A DNA stretch of 64,000 bases from Symsagittifera roscoffensis (Eukaryota > Xenacoelomorpha > Acoela > Convolutidae): NCBI RefSeq assembly GCF_963678635.1, contig NC_087063.1, positions 58,164,759 through 58,228,758 of the forward strand, written 5' to 3'. The notes beneath the pieces are model-generated. The model was not told where the DNA came from. It ran no database searches and worked only from the letters and a program-made list of their open reading frames with translations. The position numbers and the translations under genes were made by a program. Shown here piece after piece: positions 42,943-55,924 of this stretch (its first letter is position 1; every line of letters begins with the position of its first letter).

Positions 42943-43457
42943 TCAAATCACAGTTTCGCCTACGTTATCTGGCTCTGCATGATCCCTTTTGCGGCTTTCT
43001 GTGGGCTCGTCGTTCATGTGGTTTTGTAATCTCGTGGGATCATGGGCTCGGGGTTCTGTGGGAGTGTAGGCTCGCCTCTCATGGTCATGCGGTTGTCTTT
43101 TAAGTTCTCGATAGTGGGGAAAAGCCGATGGCCATGGAAAATTCTCGGATACGGTGATGCCGACATGTAGGAATCCAGGTAGGCTGGATATGGCTGATAC
43201 TCCTGAGGCTGGCACTGATGTACCGTCGAGGGGTTTGAATGGACATGTCGCAGAGGGGTTTGTGGTTGCCCATATGTCGGGGTTGGCCATTTACTTTGAG
43301 TCCGTAAGTTTTTACTAGACTGGGAAGAAAAATGAGAGATGCAACTAATATTGAGCACAAGATGAGGACAACCTGATTCCCATTTAGCGGCAAAGCTCCC
43401 ATCACCTATCAGCACTAATTTAATTGAAACACCAGAATCAAGATAAGAGTCCACCAA
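42943..43457 (-). CDS. Candidate exon(s): Pro/Gln/Tyr-rich, possibly with one membrane segment
   Basis: Three overlapping minus frames are open here. One has a hydrophobic run (NQVVLILCSILVASLIFLPS) that would be a membrane anchor. Another continues as a Pro/Gln/Tyr-rich tail (PTYGQPQTPLRHVHS, QCQPQEYQPYPAYLDSY). I cannot decide which frame is real. A spliced combination (membrane segment, then Pro-rich tail) would make sense of both but needs transcript evidence. It may belong with the exon at 42574-42877. Confidence 0.3.
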
Positions 43458-43756
43458 GGAATAGCTTCGACACTTTCCCTTCTTTTTAGCACACCAGGCG
43501 TTTGTAGCATCTATGCAATAATTGCTGCCTAAAGATCAGACGGCTAATTGGCAATGAACTGAAAAAAGGAACTAGACAGTGCAGTTCTTATCAGTAAAGC
43601 CGTCCTTATCAGGGAAAACTGTCATTAGTCAATTCTTGAACCAATCTCATTTCATTTCAATCATTCACTCTTCTCAGTTCAGCCATATATTAGAGTCTTT
43701 CATCCATGTCATCATGCTAAGTAGAACTTTTCGGGTAGAAGAAAAAGTATAAGACC

Positions 43757-44330
43757 TCGATGCCGTCACTTTCATTTGGGAAAGTGCTGTAATTTTATCA
43801 TTAATCAGCGATTGGCGCGTAAAGATTAATTGGTCTGATTGGCCGTGGAGTGCCATCTTTAGTAACCCAGAAGACAGAAAAGATAACGCAACAGCATGGA
43901 ATATAAGAAAATTCCACGAACACAAGATACTTGTGTCATCAGCAGAAGGCGGAATTCGAGAAACGATAAATAATTGTTCAACCCCAGACGGCTGCACAGG
44001 GACTCGATGGTCTTTTTTGAACATCCTGGGAGTGTCAAAAAAGGAATTGTTATCATCAACGACCCTTTCGCGTCCCAGTGCATAGTTCGTGTGGTCGACA
44101 AACCTCAGAATACTGCAGGGAATGGACCATCATGCAGAGGCAATTTATACGTAAGGTACTCCAGGTTGAGTAACGAGTCACAAGGCGAGTCAAGGGAACG
44201 AGTCGCCGGAGAATCACTGCCTGACAATTTCATAAAACTCATGATTACGGATGCTGAGAAATTTAGACCCGAACAAAAACCCAAGGCCAAAAAACAAACC
44301 AAGAGGAAAAACCGCAGCAAGATATTTTGA
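43757..44330 (+). CDS. Candidate plus-strand exon(s) with basic C-terminus
   Basis: One frame is open from about 43757 (DLDAVTFIWESAVILSLISD, WSDWPWSAIFSNPEDRKDNA) to about 44090. A second frame (43974-44330) reads PGSVKKGIVIINDPFASQC, LPDNFIKLMITDAEKFRPEQ and then a strongly basic end (KPKAKKQTKRKNRSKIF). Either a frameshift joins them or they are alternatives. A possible donor (gtaagg) at about 44152 would link to the exon at 44607. No family recognised. Confidence 0.35.
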
Positions 44331-44606
44331 GTCGTATTGATTTTTTTGAGTTGTCAGAAAGTTACATTCCCTTGAAGTTTGCTCCATGCATCAAAGGTGT
44401 AATGCAGGTGAAATCATCTAGTAACTAATCAAATGTAAAACTAATCTACTATTTAATCACATCCAACTATCCTTATATTCTGTATGATCATCGATTTCAT
44501 CTGATATCCTGAAAATTGCATTTCCGGATGCAACATATTCTTATTTTTATCGGTATTTAATTTACTGTATTCTATTTAAACAGCGCATTCCATTTTTTAA
44601 TTTTAG

Positions 44607-45256
44607 CTCGGATCGACTATCTTGCGCGTCGGAGAAAAGTTTCGTGTTGAGTGTTTGAAATTCGATTCTTCGAAGAAACGAGCACTTGCTGGAATGAGTG
44701 CCAATGAAAATGCGGATGTCACGCTGAGAATTTCTTCAGTATTAGCGGAGCTTGCTGGAAAAGATTTTTTGGTATGTAGATGTTTATTTGAATTTCGTTG
44801 TTTTTCCAAAAACAAATATGATTTATTCTTCTATTCTCTTTTGCTTCGTTTCAGAACAATTTTAGCTGCAATCTGAGTAATATTGTTGCAAAATTTTGGG
44901 CGTTAAAAAGATTTTTTGGGCAGTATAACCTCAGGACTTTTTGGATGCCATCAATTTTGGAATTTTGTGCTGGGGGAAAATGGGATTTGTTGTCAGCAAG
45001 AAACGAACGTGATCTAGACACTCTGATCAAATCTCTCAAGTTCAACGAACACAGAGATGTCCTCATGAGCACAATCCGATGCCATATAAATGCATGCCGT
45101 AGTAGATTTGCCCTCGAGGATAACTACCGAGAAGTATTTAGACAAATAACGGCCGAGTCCGCCCAGGACTTTTTTCTGACTTGGAATAAACAACTTGAAC
45201 TGTTTATAATGTTTCTTGTCATGATTGTTTTCTTACGACTGTTTGTTGTTTTTTGA
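44607..45256 (+). CDS. Last two exons of an unrecognised gene, C-terminal membrane segment
   Basis: Exon 44607-44771 (acceptor 'ttttaattttag', donor 'gtatgt') is exactly 165 bp, phase 0. It reads LGSTILRVGEKFRVECLKFD and NENADVTLRISSVLAELAGK. The next exon starts at 44855 after 'cgtttcag' and stays open to TGA 45256: NNFSCNLSNIVAKFWALKRF, MPSILEFCAGGKWDLLSARN, EHRDVLMSTIRCHINACRSR, and a hydrophobic end (LFIMFLVMIVFLRLFVVF) that looks like a membrane anchor. Frame and splice sites agree, so this is a credible intact gene end. The first exon(s) lie upstream, perhaps at 43.7-44.15 kb. Its last ~70 codons are the source of the coding piece amplified in the macrosatellite that starts here. Confidence 0.6.
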
Positions 45257-48200
45257 TCTCTTTAAATTAACCGTAGTTTTCCATTTCTTTTTACTGTATG
45301 CAGTATGTGTTATGGTCTGAAAAATATGCCGGCGTGTCAAACTTGCTCATAAAGAGTAAACTATCTACTAGGTGTAATTTGCTCATAGAAAGTAAATTAT
45401 CTCTTAGGAAAAACTATTTTGAGTAAATCCGTTTTAAATAAAAAGAATAACAAAACTTGAACAACTACATCTAAATTGAGTGGTTAATTGCAATAGCAAA
45501 AAAAAAGTTCCCGAAAATTTTGACTTATCAAACTATATTTGAAAACACCTTAATTATTGAAAACACCCTAACTATATTTGAAAACACCTGATTGATTTAA
45601 ATGCAAGTTTTTTCAATTTGTTCCTTTTGCAGAAATTGAGATTGATGGCAGGAATTGGGATCGAAGTTGGGTTACAGGAACCGGGATCGAAGTTTGGTTA
45701 CAGGAATCGGGATCGAATCTTGGTTAGAGGAATCGGGATCGAAATTGGGTTGCAGGAATTGGGATCGAAGTTGGTGTCGAAGTTGGTCAGATCGAAGTTG
45801 AGATTGAATTGAGACTAGTAGACGTCATGTATTGATGGTGAACCGTTGTTGGTGAACACCTGTAGCAAATAAAAGATATATAATAAAACGTTACCACATA
45901 TAAACATATATGTAAATGGATTCCGCAAACAAAATGCGGATTCCACTTACAACTTGCGAATTCCACTTACAATTTGCGGATTCCACTTACAATTTGCAGT
46001 TTCCACTTACAGTTGCGGATTTTGCAACAGCTCAATTTAACGATACAAATGTTTTATCATTTGATTGTGGATTCTACAAACTGTTCTGGATTCCACATAC
46101 TCTGCTGCGAATTCCGCAAATTCGCATATTTTTGGAGCAATTTTGAGTGGTACAATGATTTAGGTATTTGTTTGTGGAATCCAAAATCGCAGAGAAGATC
46201 AATGAAAAGTAGCAATATTGCGGATTCCGCGACAAAACAGATTTTGGCCTGTTGCGGATTCCGCTTACGATGCAGCAGCGAATGCGCAAGTTCGGCGAAC
46301 ACAGATATTTCCTCATGAGCACAATCCGATGCCATATAAATGCATGCCGTGATAGATTTGCCGTCGAGGATAACGACCGAGCAGTATTTAGACATAATAC
46401 GACTGAGTCCGCCCAGGATTTTTTTATGACTTAGAATGAACAACTTGAATTGCCTATACTGTTTGTTGTCATGACTGTTTTCTTACGTCTGTTTGTTGCT
46501 ATTTGATCTCTTTAAATTAAACGTAGTTTGCCGTATTCTTTTTACTGTATGCAGTATGTGTTATGGTCTGAAAAATATGCCGGCGCGTCAAAGTTGCTCA
46601 TAAAGAGTAAACTATCTATTTGGTGTAATTTGCTCATAGAAAGTAAATTATCTCTTAAGAAAAACTAATTTGAGTAAATCCGTTTTAGATAAAAATATTA
46701 ACGAAACTTGAACAACTACAGCTAAAATAAGTGGTAAATTGCAAAAGCAAAAATAAGTTCCCAAAAATTTTGCCTTATCAAACTATATTTGAAAACACCT
46801 GATCAATTTAAATGCGAGCTTACTTCAAAAGTTAATTCAATTTGTTCTTTTTGCAGGAGTTGAGATTGATGGCAGGAATTGGGATTGAAGTTGAGTTACA
46901 GGAACCGGGGTCGAATCTTGGTTACAGGAATCGGGATCGAAATTGGGTTGCAGGAGTTGGGATCGGCATTGGGTTGCAGGAATTGGGATCGAAGTTGGTG
47001 TCGAAGTTGGTCAGATCGAAGTTGAGATTGAATTGATACTAGTAGACGTCATGTATTGATGGTGAACCGTTGTTGGTGAACACCTGTAGCAAATAAAAGA
47101 TATATAATAAAACGTTACCATATATAAACATATATGTAAATGGATTCCGCAAACAAAATGCGGATTCCACTTACAACTTGCGAATTCCACTTACATTTTG
47201 CGGATTCCACTTACAATTTGCAGTTTCCACTTACAGTTGCGGATTTCGCAACAGCTCAATTTAACGATACAAATGTTTTATCATTTGATTGTGGATTCCA
47301 CAAACTGTTCTGGATTCCACAAACACTGCTGCGAATTCCGCAAATTCGCATATTTTTGGAGCGATTTTGAGCGGTACAATGATTTAGGTATTTGTTTGTG
47401 GAATCCAAAATTGCATAGAAAATCAATGAAAGGTAGCAATATTGCGGATTCAGTGACAAAACAGATTTTGGCCTGTTGCGGATTCCGCTTACGATGCAGC
47501 AGAGAATGCGCAAGTTCAACGAACACAGATATTTCCTCATAAGCACAATCCGATGCCATATAAATGCATGCCGTGGTAGATATGTCGTCGAGGATAACTA
47601 CCGAGCAGTATTTAGACATAATACGACTGAGTCCGCCCAGGATTTTTTTATGACTTAGAATGAACAACTTGAATTGCTTATACTGTTTGTTGTCATGACT
47701 GTTTTCTTACGACTGTTTGTTGCTATTTGATCTCTTTAAATTAAACGTAGTTTGCCGTACTCTTTTTACTGTATGCAGTATGTGTTATGGTCTGAAAAAT
47801 ATGCCGGCAGGTCAAAGTTGCTCATAAAGAGTAAACTATCTATTTGGTGTAATTTGCTCATAGAAAGTAAATTATCTCTTAAGAAAAACTAATTTGAGTT
47901 AATCCGTTTTAGATAAAAATATTAACAAAACTTGAACAACTACAGCTAAAATAAGTGGTAAATTGCAAAAGCAAAAATAAGTTCCCGAAAATTTTGCCTT
48001 ATCAAACTATATTTGAAAACACCTGATCAATTAAAATGCGAGCTTACTTCATAAAATTAATTCAATTTGTTCATTTTGCAAGAATTGATGATGGCAGGAA
48101 TTGGGATTGAATTTAAGTTACAGGAACCGGATTCGAAGTTTGGTTTCAAGAATCCGGATCGAATCTTGATTACAGGAATCGGGATCGAAATTGGGTTGCA

Positions 48201-51200
48201 GGAATTGGGATCGACATTGGGTTGCAGGAATTGGGATCGACGTTGGTATCGAAGTTGGTCAGATCGAAGTTGAGATTGAAGTGAGACTAGTAGACGTCAT
48301 GTATTGATGGTGAACCGTTGTTGGTGAACACCTGTAGCAAATAAAAGATATATAATAAAACGTTACCACATATAAACATATATGTAAATGGATTCCGCAA
48401 ACAAAATGCGGATTCCACTTACAAGTTGCGAATTCCACTTACAATTTGCGGATTCCACTTACAATTTGCAGTTTCCACTTACAGTTGCGGATTTCGCAAC
48501 AGCTCAATTTAACGATACAAATGTTTTATCATTTGATTGTGGATTCCACAAACTGTTCTGGATTCCACAAACACTGCTGCGAATTCTGCAAATTCGCATA
48601 TTTTTGGAGCGATTTTGAGCGGTACAATGATTTAGGTATTTGTTTGTGGAATCCAAAATCGTATAGAAGATCAATGAAAAGTAGCAATATTGCGGATTCC
48701 GCGACAAAACAGATTTTGGCCTGTTGCGGATTCCGCTTACGATGCAGCAGAGAATGCGCAAGTTCAACGAACACAGATATTTCCTCATGAGCACAATCCG
48801 ATGCCATATAAATGCATGCCTTGGTAGATATGCCGTCGAGGATAACTACCGAGTAGTATTTAGACATAATACGACTGAGTCCGCCCAGGATTTTTTTTAT
48901 GACTTAGAATGAACAACTTGAATTGCTTATACTGTTTGTTGCCATGACTGTTTTCTTACGACTGTTTGTTGCTATTTGATCTCTTTAAATTAAACGTAGT
49001 TTGCCGTATTCTTTTTACTGTATGCAGTATGTGTTATGGTCTGAAAAATATGCCGGCGCGTCAAAGTTGCTCATAAAGAGTAAACTATCTATTTGGTGTA
49101 ATTTGCTCATAGAAAGTAAATTATCTCTTAAGAAAAACTAATTTGAGTAAATTCGTTTTAGTTAAAAATATTAAGGAAACTTGAACAACTACAGCTAAAA
49201 TAAGTGGTAAATTGCAAAAGCAAAAATAAGTTCCCGAAAATTTTGCCTTATCAAACTATATTTGAAAACACCTGATCAATTTAAATGCGAGCTTACTTCA
49301 TAAGTTAGTTCAATTTGTTCTTTTTGCAGGAATTGAGATTGATGGCAGGAATTGGGATTGAAGTTGAGTTACAGGAACCGGGGTCGAAGTTTGGTTACAG
49401 GAATCCGGATCGAATCTTGGTTACAGGAATCGGGATCGAAATTGGGTTGCAGAAATTGGGATCGACATTGGGTTGCAGGAATTGGGATCGAAGTTGGTGT
49501 CGAAGTTGGTCAGATCGAAGTTGAGATTGACTTGAGACTAGTAGACGTCATGTATTGATGGTGAACCGTTGTTGGTGAACACCTGTAGCAAATAAAAGAT
49601 ATATAATAAAACGTTACCACATATAAACATATATGTAAATGGATTCCGCAAACAAAATGCGGATTCCACTTACAACTTGAGAATTCCACTTACATTTTGC
49701 GGACTCCACTTACAATTTGCAGTATCCACTTACAGTTGCGGATTTTGCAACAGCTCAATTTAACGATACAAATGTTTTATCATTTGATTGTGGATTCCAC
49801 AAACTGTTCTGGATTCCACAAACACTGCTGCGAATTCCACAAATTCGCATATTTTTGGAGCAATTTTGAGCGGTACAATGATTTAGGTATTTGTTTGTGG
49901 AATCCAAAATCGCATAGAAGATCAATGAAAAGTAGCAAATTTGCGGATTCCATGACAAAACAGATTTTGGCCTGTTGCGGATTCCGCTTACGATGCAGCA
50001 GCGAATGCGCAAGTTCAACGAACACAGATATTTCCTCATGAGCACAATCCGATGCCAAATAAATGCACGCCGTGGTAGATTTGCCGTCGAGGATAACTAC
50101 CGAGCAATATTTAGACATAATACGACTGAGTCCGCCCAGGATTTTTTTATGACTTAGAATGAACAACTTGAATTGCTTATACTGTTTGTTGTCATGACTG
50201 TTTTCTTACGACTGTTTGTTGCTATTTGATCTCTTTAAATTAAACGTAGTTTGCCGTATTCTTTTTACTGTATGCAGTATGTGTTACGGTCTGAAAATTA
50301 TGCCGGCGCGTCAAAGTTGCTCATAAAGAGTAAACTATCTATTTGGTGTAATTTGCTCATAGAAAGTAAATTATCTCTTAAGAAAAACTAATTTGAGTAA
50401 ATCCGTTTTAGATAAAAATATTAACGAAACTTGAACAACTACAGCTAAAATAAGTGGTAAATTGCAAAAGCAAAAATAAATTCCCGAAAATTTTGCCTTA
50501 TAAACTATATTTGAAAACACCTGATCAATTTAAATGCGAGCTTACTTCATAAGTTAACTCAATTTGTTCTTTTTGCAGGAATTGAGATTGATGGCAGGAA
50601 TTGGGATTGAAGTTGAGTTACAGGAACCGGGGTCGAAGTTTGGTTACAGGAATCCGGATCGAATCTTGGTTACAGGAATCGGGATCGAAATTGGGTTGCA
50701 GGAATTGCGATCGACATTGGGTTGCAGGAATTGGGATCGAAATTGGTGTCGAAGTTGGTCAGATCGAAGTTGAGATTGAATTGAGACTAGTAGACGTCAT
50801 GTATTGATGGTGAACCGTTGTTGGTGATCACCTGTAGCAAATAAAAGATATATAATAAAACGTTACCATATATAAACATGTATGTAAATGGATTCCGCAA
50901 ACAAAATGCGGATTCCACTTACAACTTGCGAATTCCACTTACAATTTGCGGATTCCACTTACAATTTGCAGTTTCCACTTACAGTTGCGGATTTCACAAC
51001 AGCTCAATTTAACGATACAAATGTTTTATCATTTGATTGTGGATTCCACAAGCTTTTCTGGATTCCACAAACACTGCTGCGAATTCCGCAAATTCGCATT
51101 TTTTGGAGCGATTTTGAGCGGTACAATGATTTAGGTATTTGTTTGTGGAATCCAAAACAGCATAGAAGATCAAAGAAAAGTAATAATGTTGCGGATTCCA

Positions 51201-51245
51201 CGACAAAACTGATTTTGGCCTGTTGCGGATTCCGCTGACAATGGA
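45040..51245. repeat. Macrosatellite: about five tandem ~1.25-kb units carrying an exon fragment
   Basis: Using 'gaacacagat(g/a)t' as anchor (45049, 46297, 47521, 48769, 50019), the periods are 1248, 1224, 1248 and 1250 bp. Each unit contains the 3' coding tail of the gene at 44855-45256 and its 3' flank. It then has a ~27-30-bp minisatellite ('caggaattgggatcgaa'), a ~23-bp minisatellite ('gcggattccacttacaattt'), and 'gcggattccgcttacgatgc'. In units 2-5 the coding tail has tag where the gene has tgg (FFLTW versus FFMT stop), so the copies cannot encode the full C-terminus. The final unit breaks off near 51240. The recurring 60-128-residue ORFs on both strands follow from unit identity, not from selection that I can see. 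Confidence 0.93.
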
Positions 51246-53520
51246 GAGAATGCACAGTTTGGCCTCGTAATGTATGTTTCGTTTAAACTTCTGCTTCTTA
51301 TTTATTTTCCAAAAAAAAATTTCGAATGTTTTCAAAACATTAGTTGATTGGTGTTCTACATAAAACGTTTTTAGAAGAATTTTTTGTAGGAATGTTCAGT
51401 TTTTCTATTCAAAAAATATTAGGTAAATTAACATAAATTGAACAACTGTTTTTCATTCGAAAGCAAAAGAAACTTTAACCAATTAAAAATCAGATGCAAT
51501 AAAATTAGAAGCAACTAAAACTCGATAATTACATTTGCATGCAAAAGTAAAACTAAGGATGCTTAGAATTTTATTTGTATAAAAAATTTCAGAATTCCTG
51601 AAAGACGTCAAAACTCGGTGGATTTTTTAAATCGGGGCAAAAATTTTTTTAAAATTTTCACTGCTATAGCATATGTACCATTTTTAAACCATTTTACGGT
51701 CCTTGATTTTTGATCATTGTATTTATTAGCTGAGAAGTGAGATAAACATTTCTTTCAAAGTTTTTAGATTAATCGATCCTTATGAATTTAATTTTTAATT
51801 AGATAACACTTCAGTGATCTGAAAATCCAAAAATGAAGATAGATTTTGAAATAATTTTATTGGAATCAGATCATTTTCAACGCTAAAATGGTTTGTTTTC
51901 TGATTAGGTTCTCAATGTGATGAATTAGTTTCAGGGTTGACCATTTTTGTGACCATTTTGTATAGTTCTTACTATCTGAAGCTATGCAAAAGTTAGCTGC
52001 AAACTAGCTCAAACATAAATGAAACGTCGGCATTATCGGAAAAAAAATATCAACTTTAACTCGTAATCTTAGGAACTCTTGCGTGCACTCTAGATTCACT
52101 AGATTCAGTAATGTTAGAAACATTCTACCTTGCACTCTTTTAGTTGAAAGAAATTGTAGCTTGCCAAAACCAAATTTTGAAATCGAAAAAAGGTCAGTTT
52201 CTGTCACGTTTCTTTTGAAAAAACTTCAATCTTTGTTTATTGCAGTTTGATAGCGAGGGGCAAAACTCAAATTTGTTGAATAAAATCTTGCTCTCACTTA
52301 AATTGAAAACAGTGTTTGTCATAGTTTTCCATTAAAAAAACTTGATAGGTTGCGCTTTGGTTTTTGTCTCTTAATTACAATTCAAACTATTTAGTGCAAC
52401 TGTTTCGAAAACAGTAGATGATTGATTTTTTCTACGTCAAATATTTGATTTTCTTTTGAATAATTGTTTCCAATCAAATACTATTAAATTAACTGAAAAT
52501 TGGGCTCTAGTTGAAGTTTTAAAAAATTGAACGACTATTTTCCAATCTACAGCGTTTTCCAGTTTTTTGGTAAACTGATAAACTGATTGTTTTCTTTGAC
52601 TTTCAGTGTAAAAGAAAAATGTTTACAAAATTTTTTATCGCGTTTCGAATCTGGAAAACAATTTAAGTTTAGAAACAGCTACAATTAAATTTTGCACTTG
52701 TATTTGAAAACAAATTTGAGGATTCTTTTAATAACTTTCTTGTGAAAAAATATTTTAACTTCAGAAACACAACAAAATATCAGGTAGAAATTTTTTTTGA
52801 AAAAGTTTTTTGTTCAGCCTATGCAACAATTTGTACCATTTTTAGTCCCTGCAAATTGATGATTCTATTCATTGATTTAGGACTATTAAAAATTTTTAAG
52901 ACGATTAAAAATTTTAAGACTATTAGTTAAATTTTCGATTACTCGAGTGCTCATAAAGACTTCATACATGTTTCCAACATCTAGGTTTTGCACAGTGTTT
53001 TTATACAGTTAGCAGTACAAGGATCTGAAAATATCTTATATAAGTGCCTCGATTTTTATGGAATTCAGTTAATCGGATTGAAGTCGAATGTAGGCATTTC
53101 ACAATGTAGAGATTTTGCCCATTCTCTCTACGATACAAAAAGTTTGTTGATGCAATATCTGAGACCAAAACTTTTAATCGGAAAAGATATTTTAAAGTCT
53201 GTCAATTTTTAGATCTTTTTTATCTTGAAGTTGGGCTTTTTTTGCGACGCTCGAAGAAAACGCGGATTATTTATGCTTAATACGGATTTTACTCAGTCAA
53301 TTTTAGAATTAACAAGACTGCTCGTATCAGGGCGAAGCCCTGAATGTTCCGACTTCTTTTTAAGGTCTATGGAGCAGTGATAACATGAAAATTTAAATAT
53401 ATTAAAATAAAATTATTTTTTTTTATTTTGAGATTTTTTGTGAAAACATTCCCCCACACGTCATATTAAGTACAATGTGATAAATTTTGCTCCCATTAAC
53501 AAATCAATTAGGGCAGATAA
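51246..53520. other. AT-rich intergenic stretch, nothing recognised
   Basis: Small ORFs (52004-52207 minus; 52742-52930 and 52988-53212 plus) have no family resemblance or splice support. No internal repeat of note. Confidence 0.5.
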
Positions 53521-54725
53521 GCTTCCTTGAACCAATTTGGAACGATTTATAAGACGGAATAAATCTCGCTTGCGCGTTATTAGGGCGAATTATATCGCGC
53601 GTTAATTGTCCCAAATTGACAAAGATGGCAATATTTAAACCCCCATAACTTTACGAAAACTGATCACAGGTGAAATATCTTTTCAAATTTAAGCTCAGGA
53701 CAGCAATACCTTTCGAATGATATAAAAAATTCCGTTAAACTGGCTAGTTAAAAAGTCGAAACTTGTCTGAAGAAAAAAAAACCACCCCGAGCACAAATAT
53801 TCCGTTACTTTCGTATCAAAAGTCGGAACAAAAAAACCCACCCCGAGAACAAATATTCCGTTACTTTCGTATCGAAAGTTGGAAAAAAAATTGAGAATAT
53901 TCTAGCACTCTGCACGAAGGCAAATTAAACTCGAAATCAAAAAATTGTTGAAAGTGCGATCTTTCAATTGCGCTAAAAAAATTTAGGCCCGAATTGGTTC
54001 TGATATTGTTTTAGAAGAAACCTCCCCCCAGAAAACATTTTAAGATCTCTCTCTGTTTCAGTTTAACAATCTAGCTCTTTCAGAACCCAAGGGGAGGAGT
54101 CAAAATCCACTTTGGCCGTAAGAAAAAGATGCAAACCAGTACAATAATAAATTAAACATGGAAATTTAATTGAACTTTGGGTGTTACCTTGGTGTTACTT
54201 TGGCTAATTATTTAGGGTGTTACTTTTTCCTTGCGTTTGTGTCCACTTTCCTGAACAGACGTTTCATTTTCTTAACAATTAAGCAAACTTGACCCTTTTT
54301 TGATCAAAAAATTTTTTAATCGCAGTCTTTTTGTCTTTTTTGTGCTTTCAATTGTCTAATTAGTTTCATGCTTTATTTCTAAGGTCTGTTTTTCTAATGA
54401 TTATCTTTGTTGCAAAATTTTGTTTTTGTAACGACTTCTAACAGAATTGCGGAAAGTTGATGCTTTCTGTGTTGTTTTTTTTCAGTCAGTCAATTTTCGA
54501 CGATTTAAATACAGAATTTATGACGCTTTTTTTGTAGTATCTGAACCATAAAAACTTTCTTAAGTTCAAAATTTTAAAAAATATGTGAATAAATTTTGTT
54601 AAAATGTGGGGGTTTGAAATTTGGCCACTTTGGGATAATTAACGCGCTGTATTTTGCGTTCTCTCAACACGCTAAGCCGTGCATCAAACTTTCCAATTTG
54701 AATTGAGGCAATTATTTGGTCCTAC
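53520..54725. mobile_element. Non-autonomous TIR element, ~1.2 kb
   Basis: The left arm ('gcgcgttaattgtcccaaat' through 'atggcaatatttaaaccccc', 53597-53645) is found inverted at 54605-54725 ('gggggtttgaaatttggcca', 'gggataattaacgcgc'). Both ends continue outward with similar sequence around 'caatttg'. There is no transposase ORF inside. The left arm holds a local duplication: 'gagcacaaatattccgttac' / 'gagaacaaatattccgttac' at 53788 and 53844. A fragment of this left end occurs at 27425-27640. Confidence 0.65.
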
Positions 54726-55008
54726 TTATTAGTATGCGAATCTTGAAAGTCTACTTTGTTTCATTTTTTAACCAATATTTTGAGCAAAAACTTACTAAGT
54801 GATTTTTAAATTACATTCTGAACATTCAAGGCTTTGCCCAGATATACCAGCTGCCTTTTTCAACTTGAAAAGTTTTAAAGGTAATTCTATAGGCTTTATA
54901 GAACTCAGATATCACACATTTTTTCATAGTAAAGAGAAGTTTACTGAACAGCGATACATTGAACGGTCTTACTTTGTTAAATTGATTTGCAATAATCACG
55001 TAAAAATT

Positions 55009-55667
55009 CCCGGGTTGACCTCCATAGACCAAAAATGCTAATCATACAATTCCATCAACTAAGTCTATGAAAAAATACTAATCATACAAATTTCATATAT
55101 TTTGCTAAAATGGTGTGGTCGAATTTTCGAAAAACGTTTCTCCTGTTTTGGCATAAAACTTGGTGTATCGTACAAAATAAAAAGAAAAACTTTTGTCAAA
55201 AAAAATGCTGATCATATAATTTCCATATATGCTCTGATCAATGTCTGGTAATTTAAAAATTCGAATTATAGAAATAATCATCTTTGAAAATTTTTGCCAA
55301 AATTTGAAAAATCGTTACTTTCGTTATATTATTTGTGTGAGACAGAATCAAAACTTTTCAGTCTGTTTCCAGTGCTTTGTTAATGCGAGACGGCCAAACC
55401 TTTGGTTACTACATTCGAGTAACCAAGGTTTATGTCATTTGTGTTTGGTTGCGAACACAAACAAAAAATTTTGAGAAATTAGAATGCAAAAAATCAATAG
55501 CTTTGGTTCATGGAAAAATGCTAGCCAAACAATTTCCATATATGAAAAAAAACTAATCATAGACCTTTCATGCAATTTTCTGTACTTATGGAATTGCATG
55601 AAAAGTGTATGATTAGCGTTTTACCATATTTGAAAATTGTATGACTAGCATTTTTGGTCAACCCGGG
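55009..55667. mobile_element. MITE, 659 bp, TIR cccgggttgacc
   Basis: Perfect 12-bp terminal inverted repeats: cccgggttgacc (55009-55020) and ggtcaacccggg (55656-55667). These extend imperfectly with 'aaaaatgctaatcatacaat'. The phrase 'atgctaatcatacaatttcc' recurs several times inside in both orientations. The right third (about 55514-55656) can fold into a ~60-bp hairpin whose inner stem is 'catagacctttcatgcaatt' against 'aattgcatgaaaagtgtatg'. A second small hairpin lies at 55396-55431. No ORF of note and no clear target duplication. Confidence 0.8.
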
Positions 55668-55924
55668 TTACTTACTCACGGTTTCTGTGAGTTTGTCTGT
55701 CTAAATCATTTATGCATAGCTCATTGATGTTACCCATCAATTACAAGGTTGCGATGTAAACTTGGATACAAAGTAGTCAAGAAAAAGAGTTTTTTTTGTC
55801 ATAAAGTGTTTCGATGTGACTTCACAGCTCGCACAACAACTCGCTGAGTCCTCTTGACTGTTTAACTAGCATTTTTTGACAGCTTGTTTACATTTTATTC
55901 AAAAAGTGTTGTTGTCATCAGCTT

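Noticed and set aside
44105-44320. Minus ORF starting with a signal-peptide-like hydrophobic run (MLRFFLLVCFLALGF)
   Set aside because: The run is the antisense of the Lys/Arg-rich tail of the plus-strand ORF (aaa read as ttt), so the hydrophobicity is explained without a gene.
46057-50166. Recurring 96-128-residue minus ORFs in the macrosatellite units
   Set aside because: They recur because the units are nearly identical. One unit is already interrupted (48529-48867) and no family motif or codon signal supports them.
45618-50807. Repeats of the type 'caggaattgggatcgaa' as a CRISPR array
   Set aside because: The copies are adjacent, imperfect and without unique spacers, inside a eukaryotic tandem repeat.
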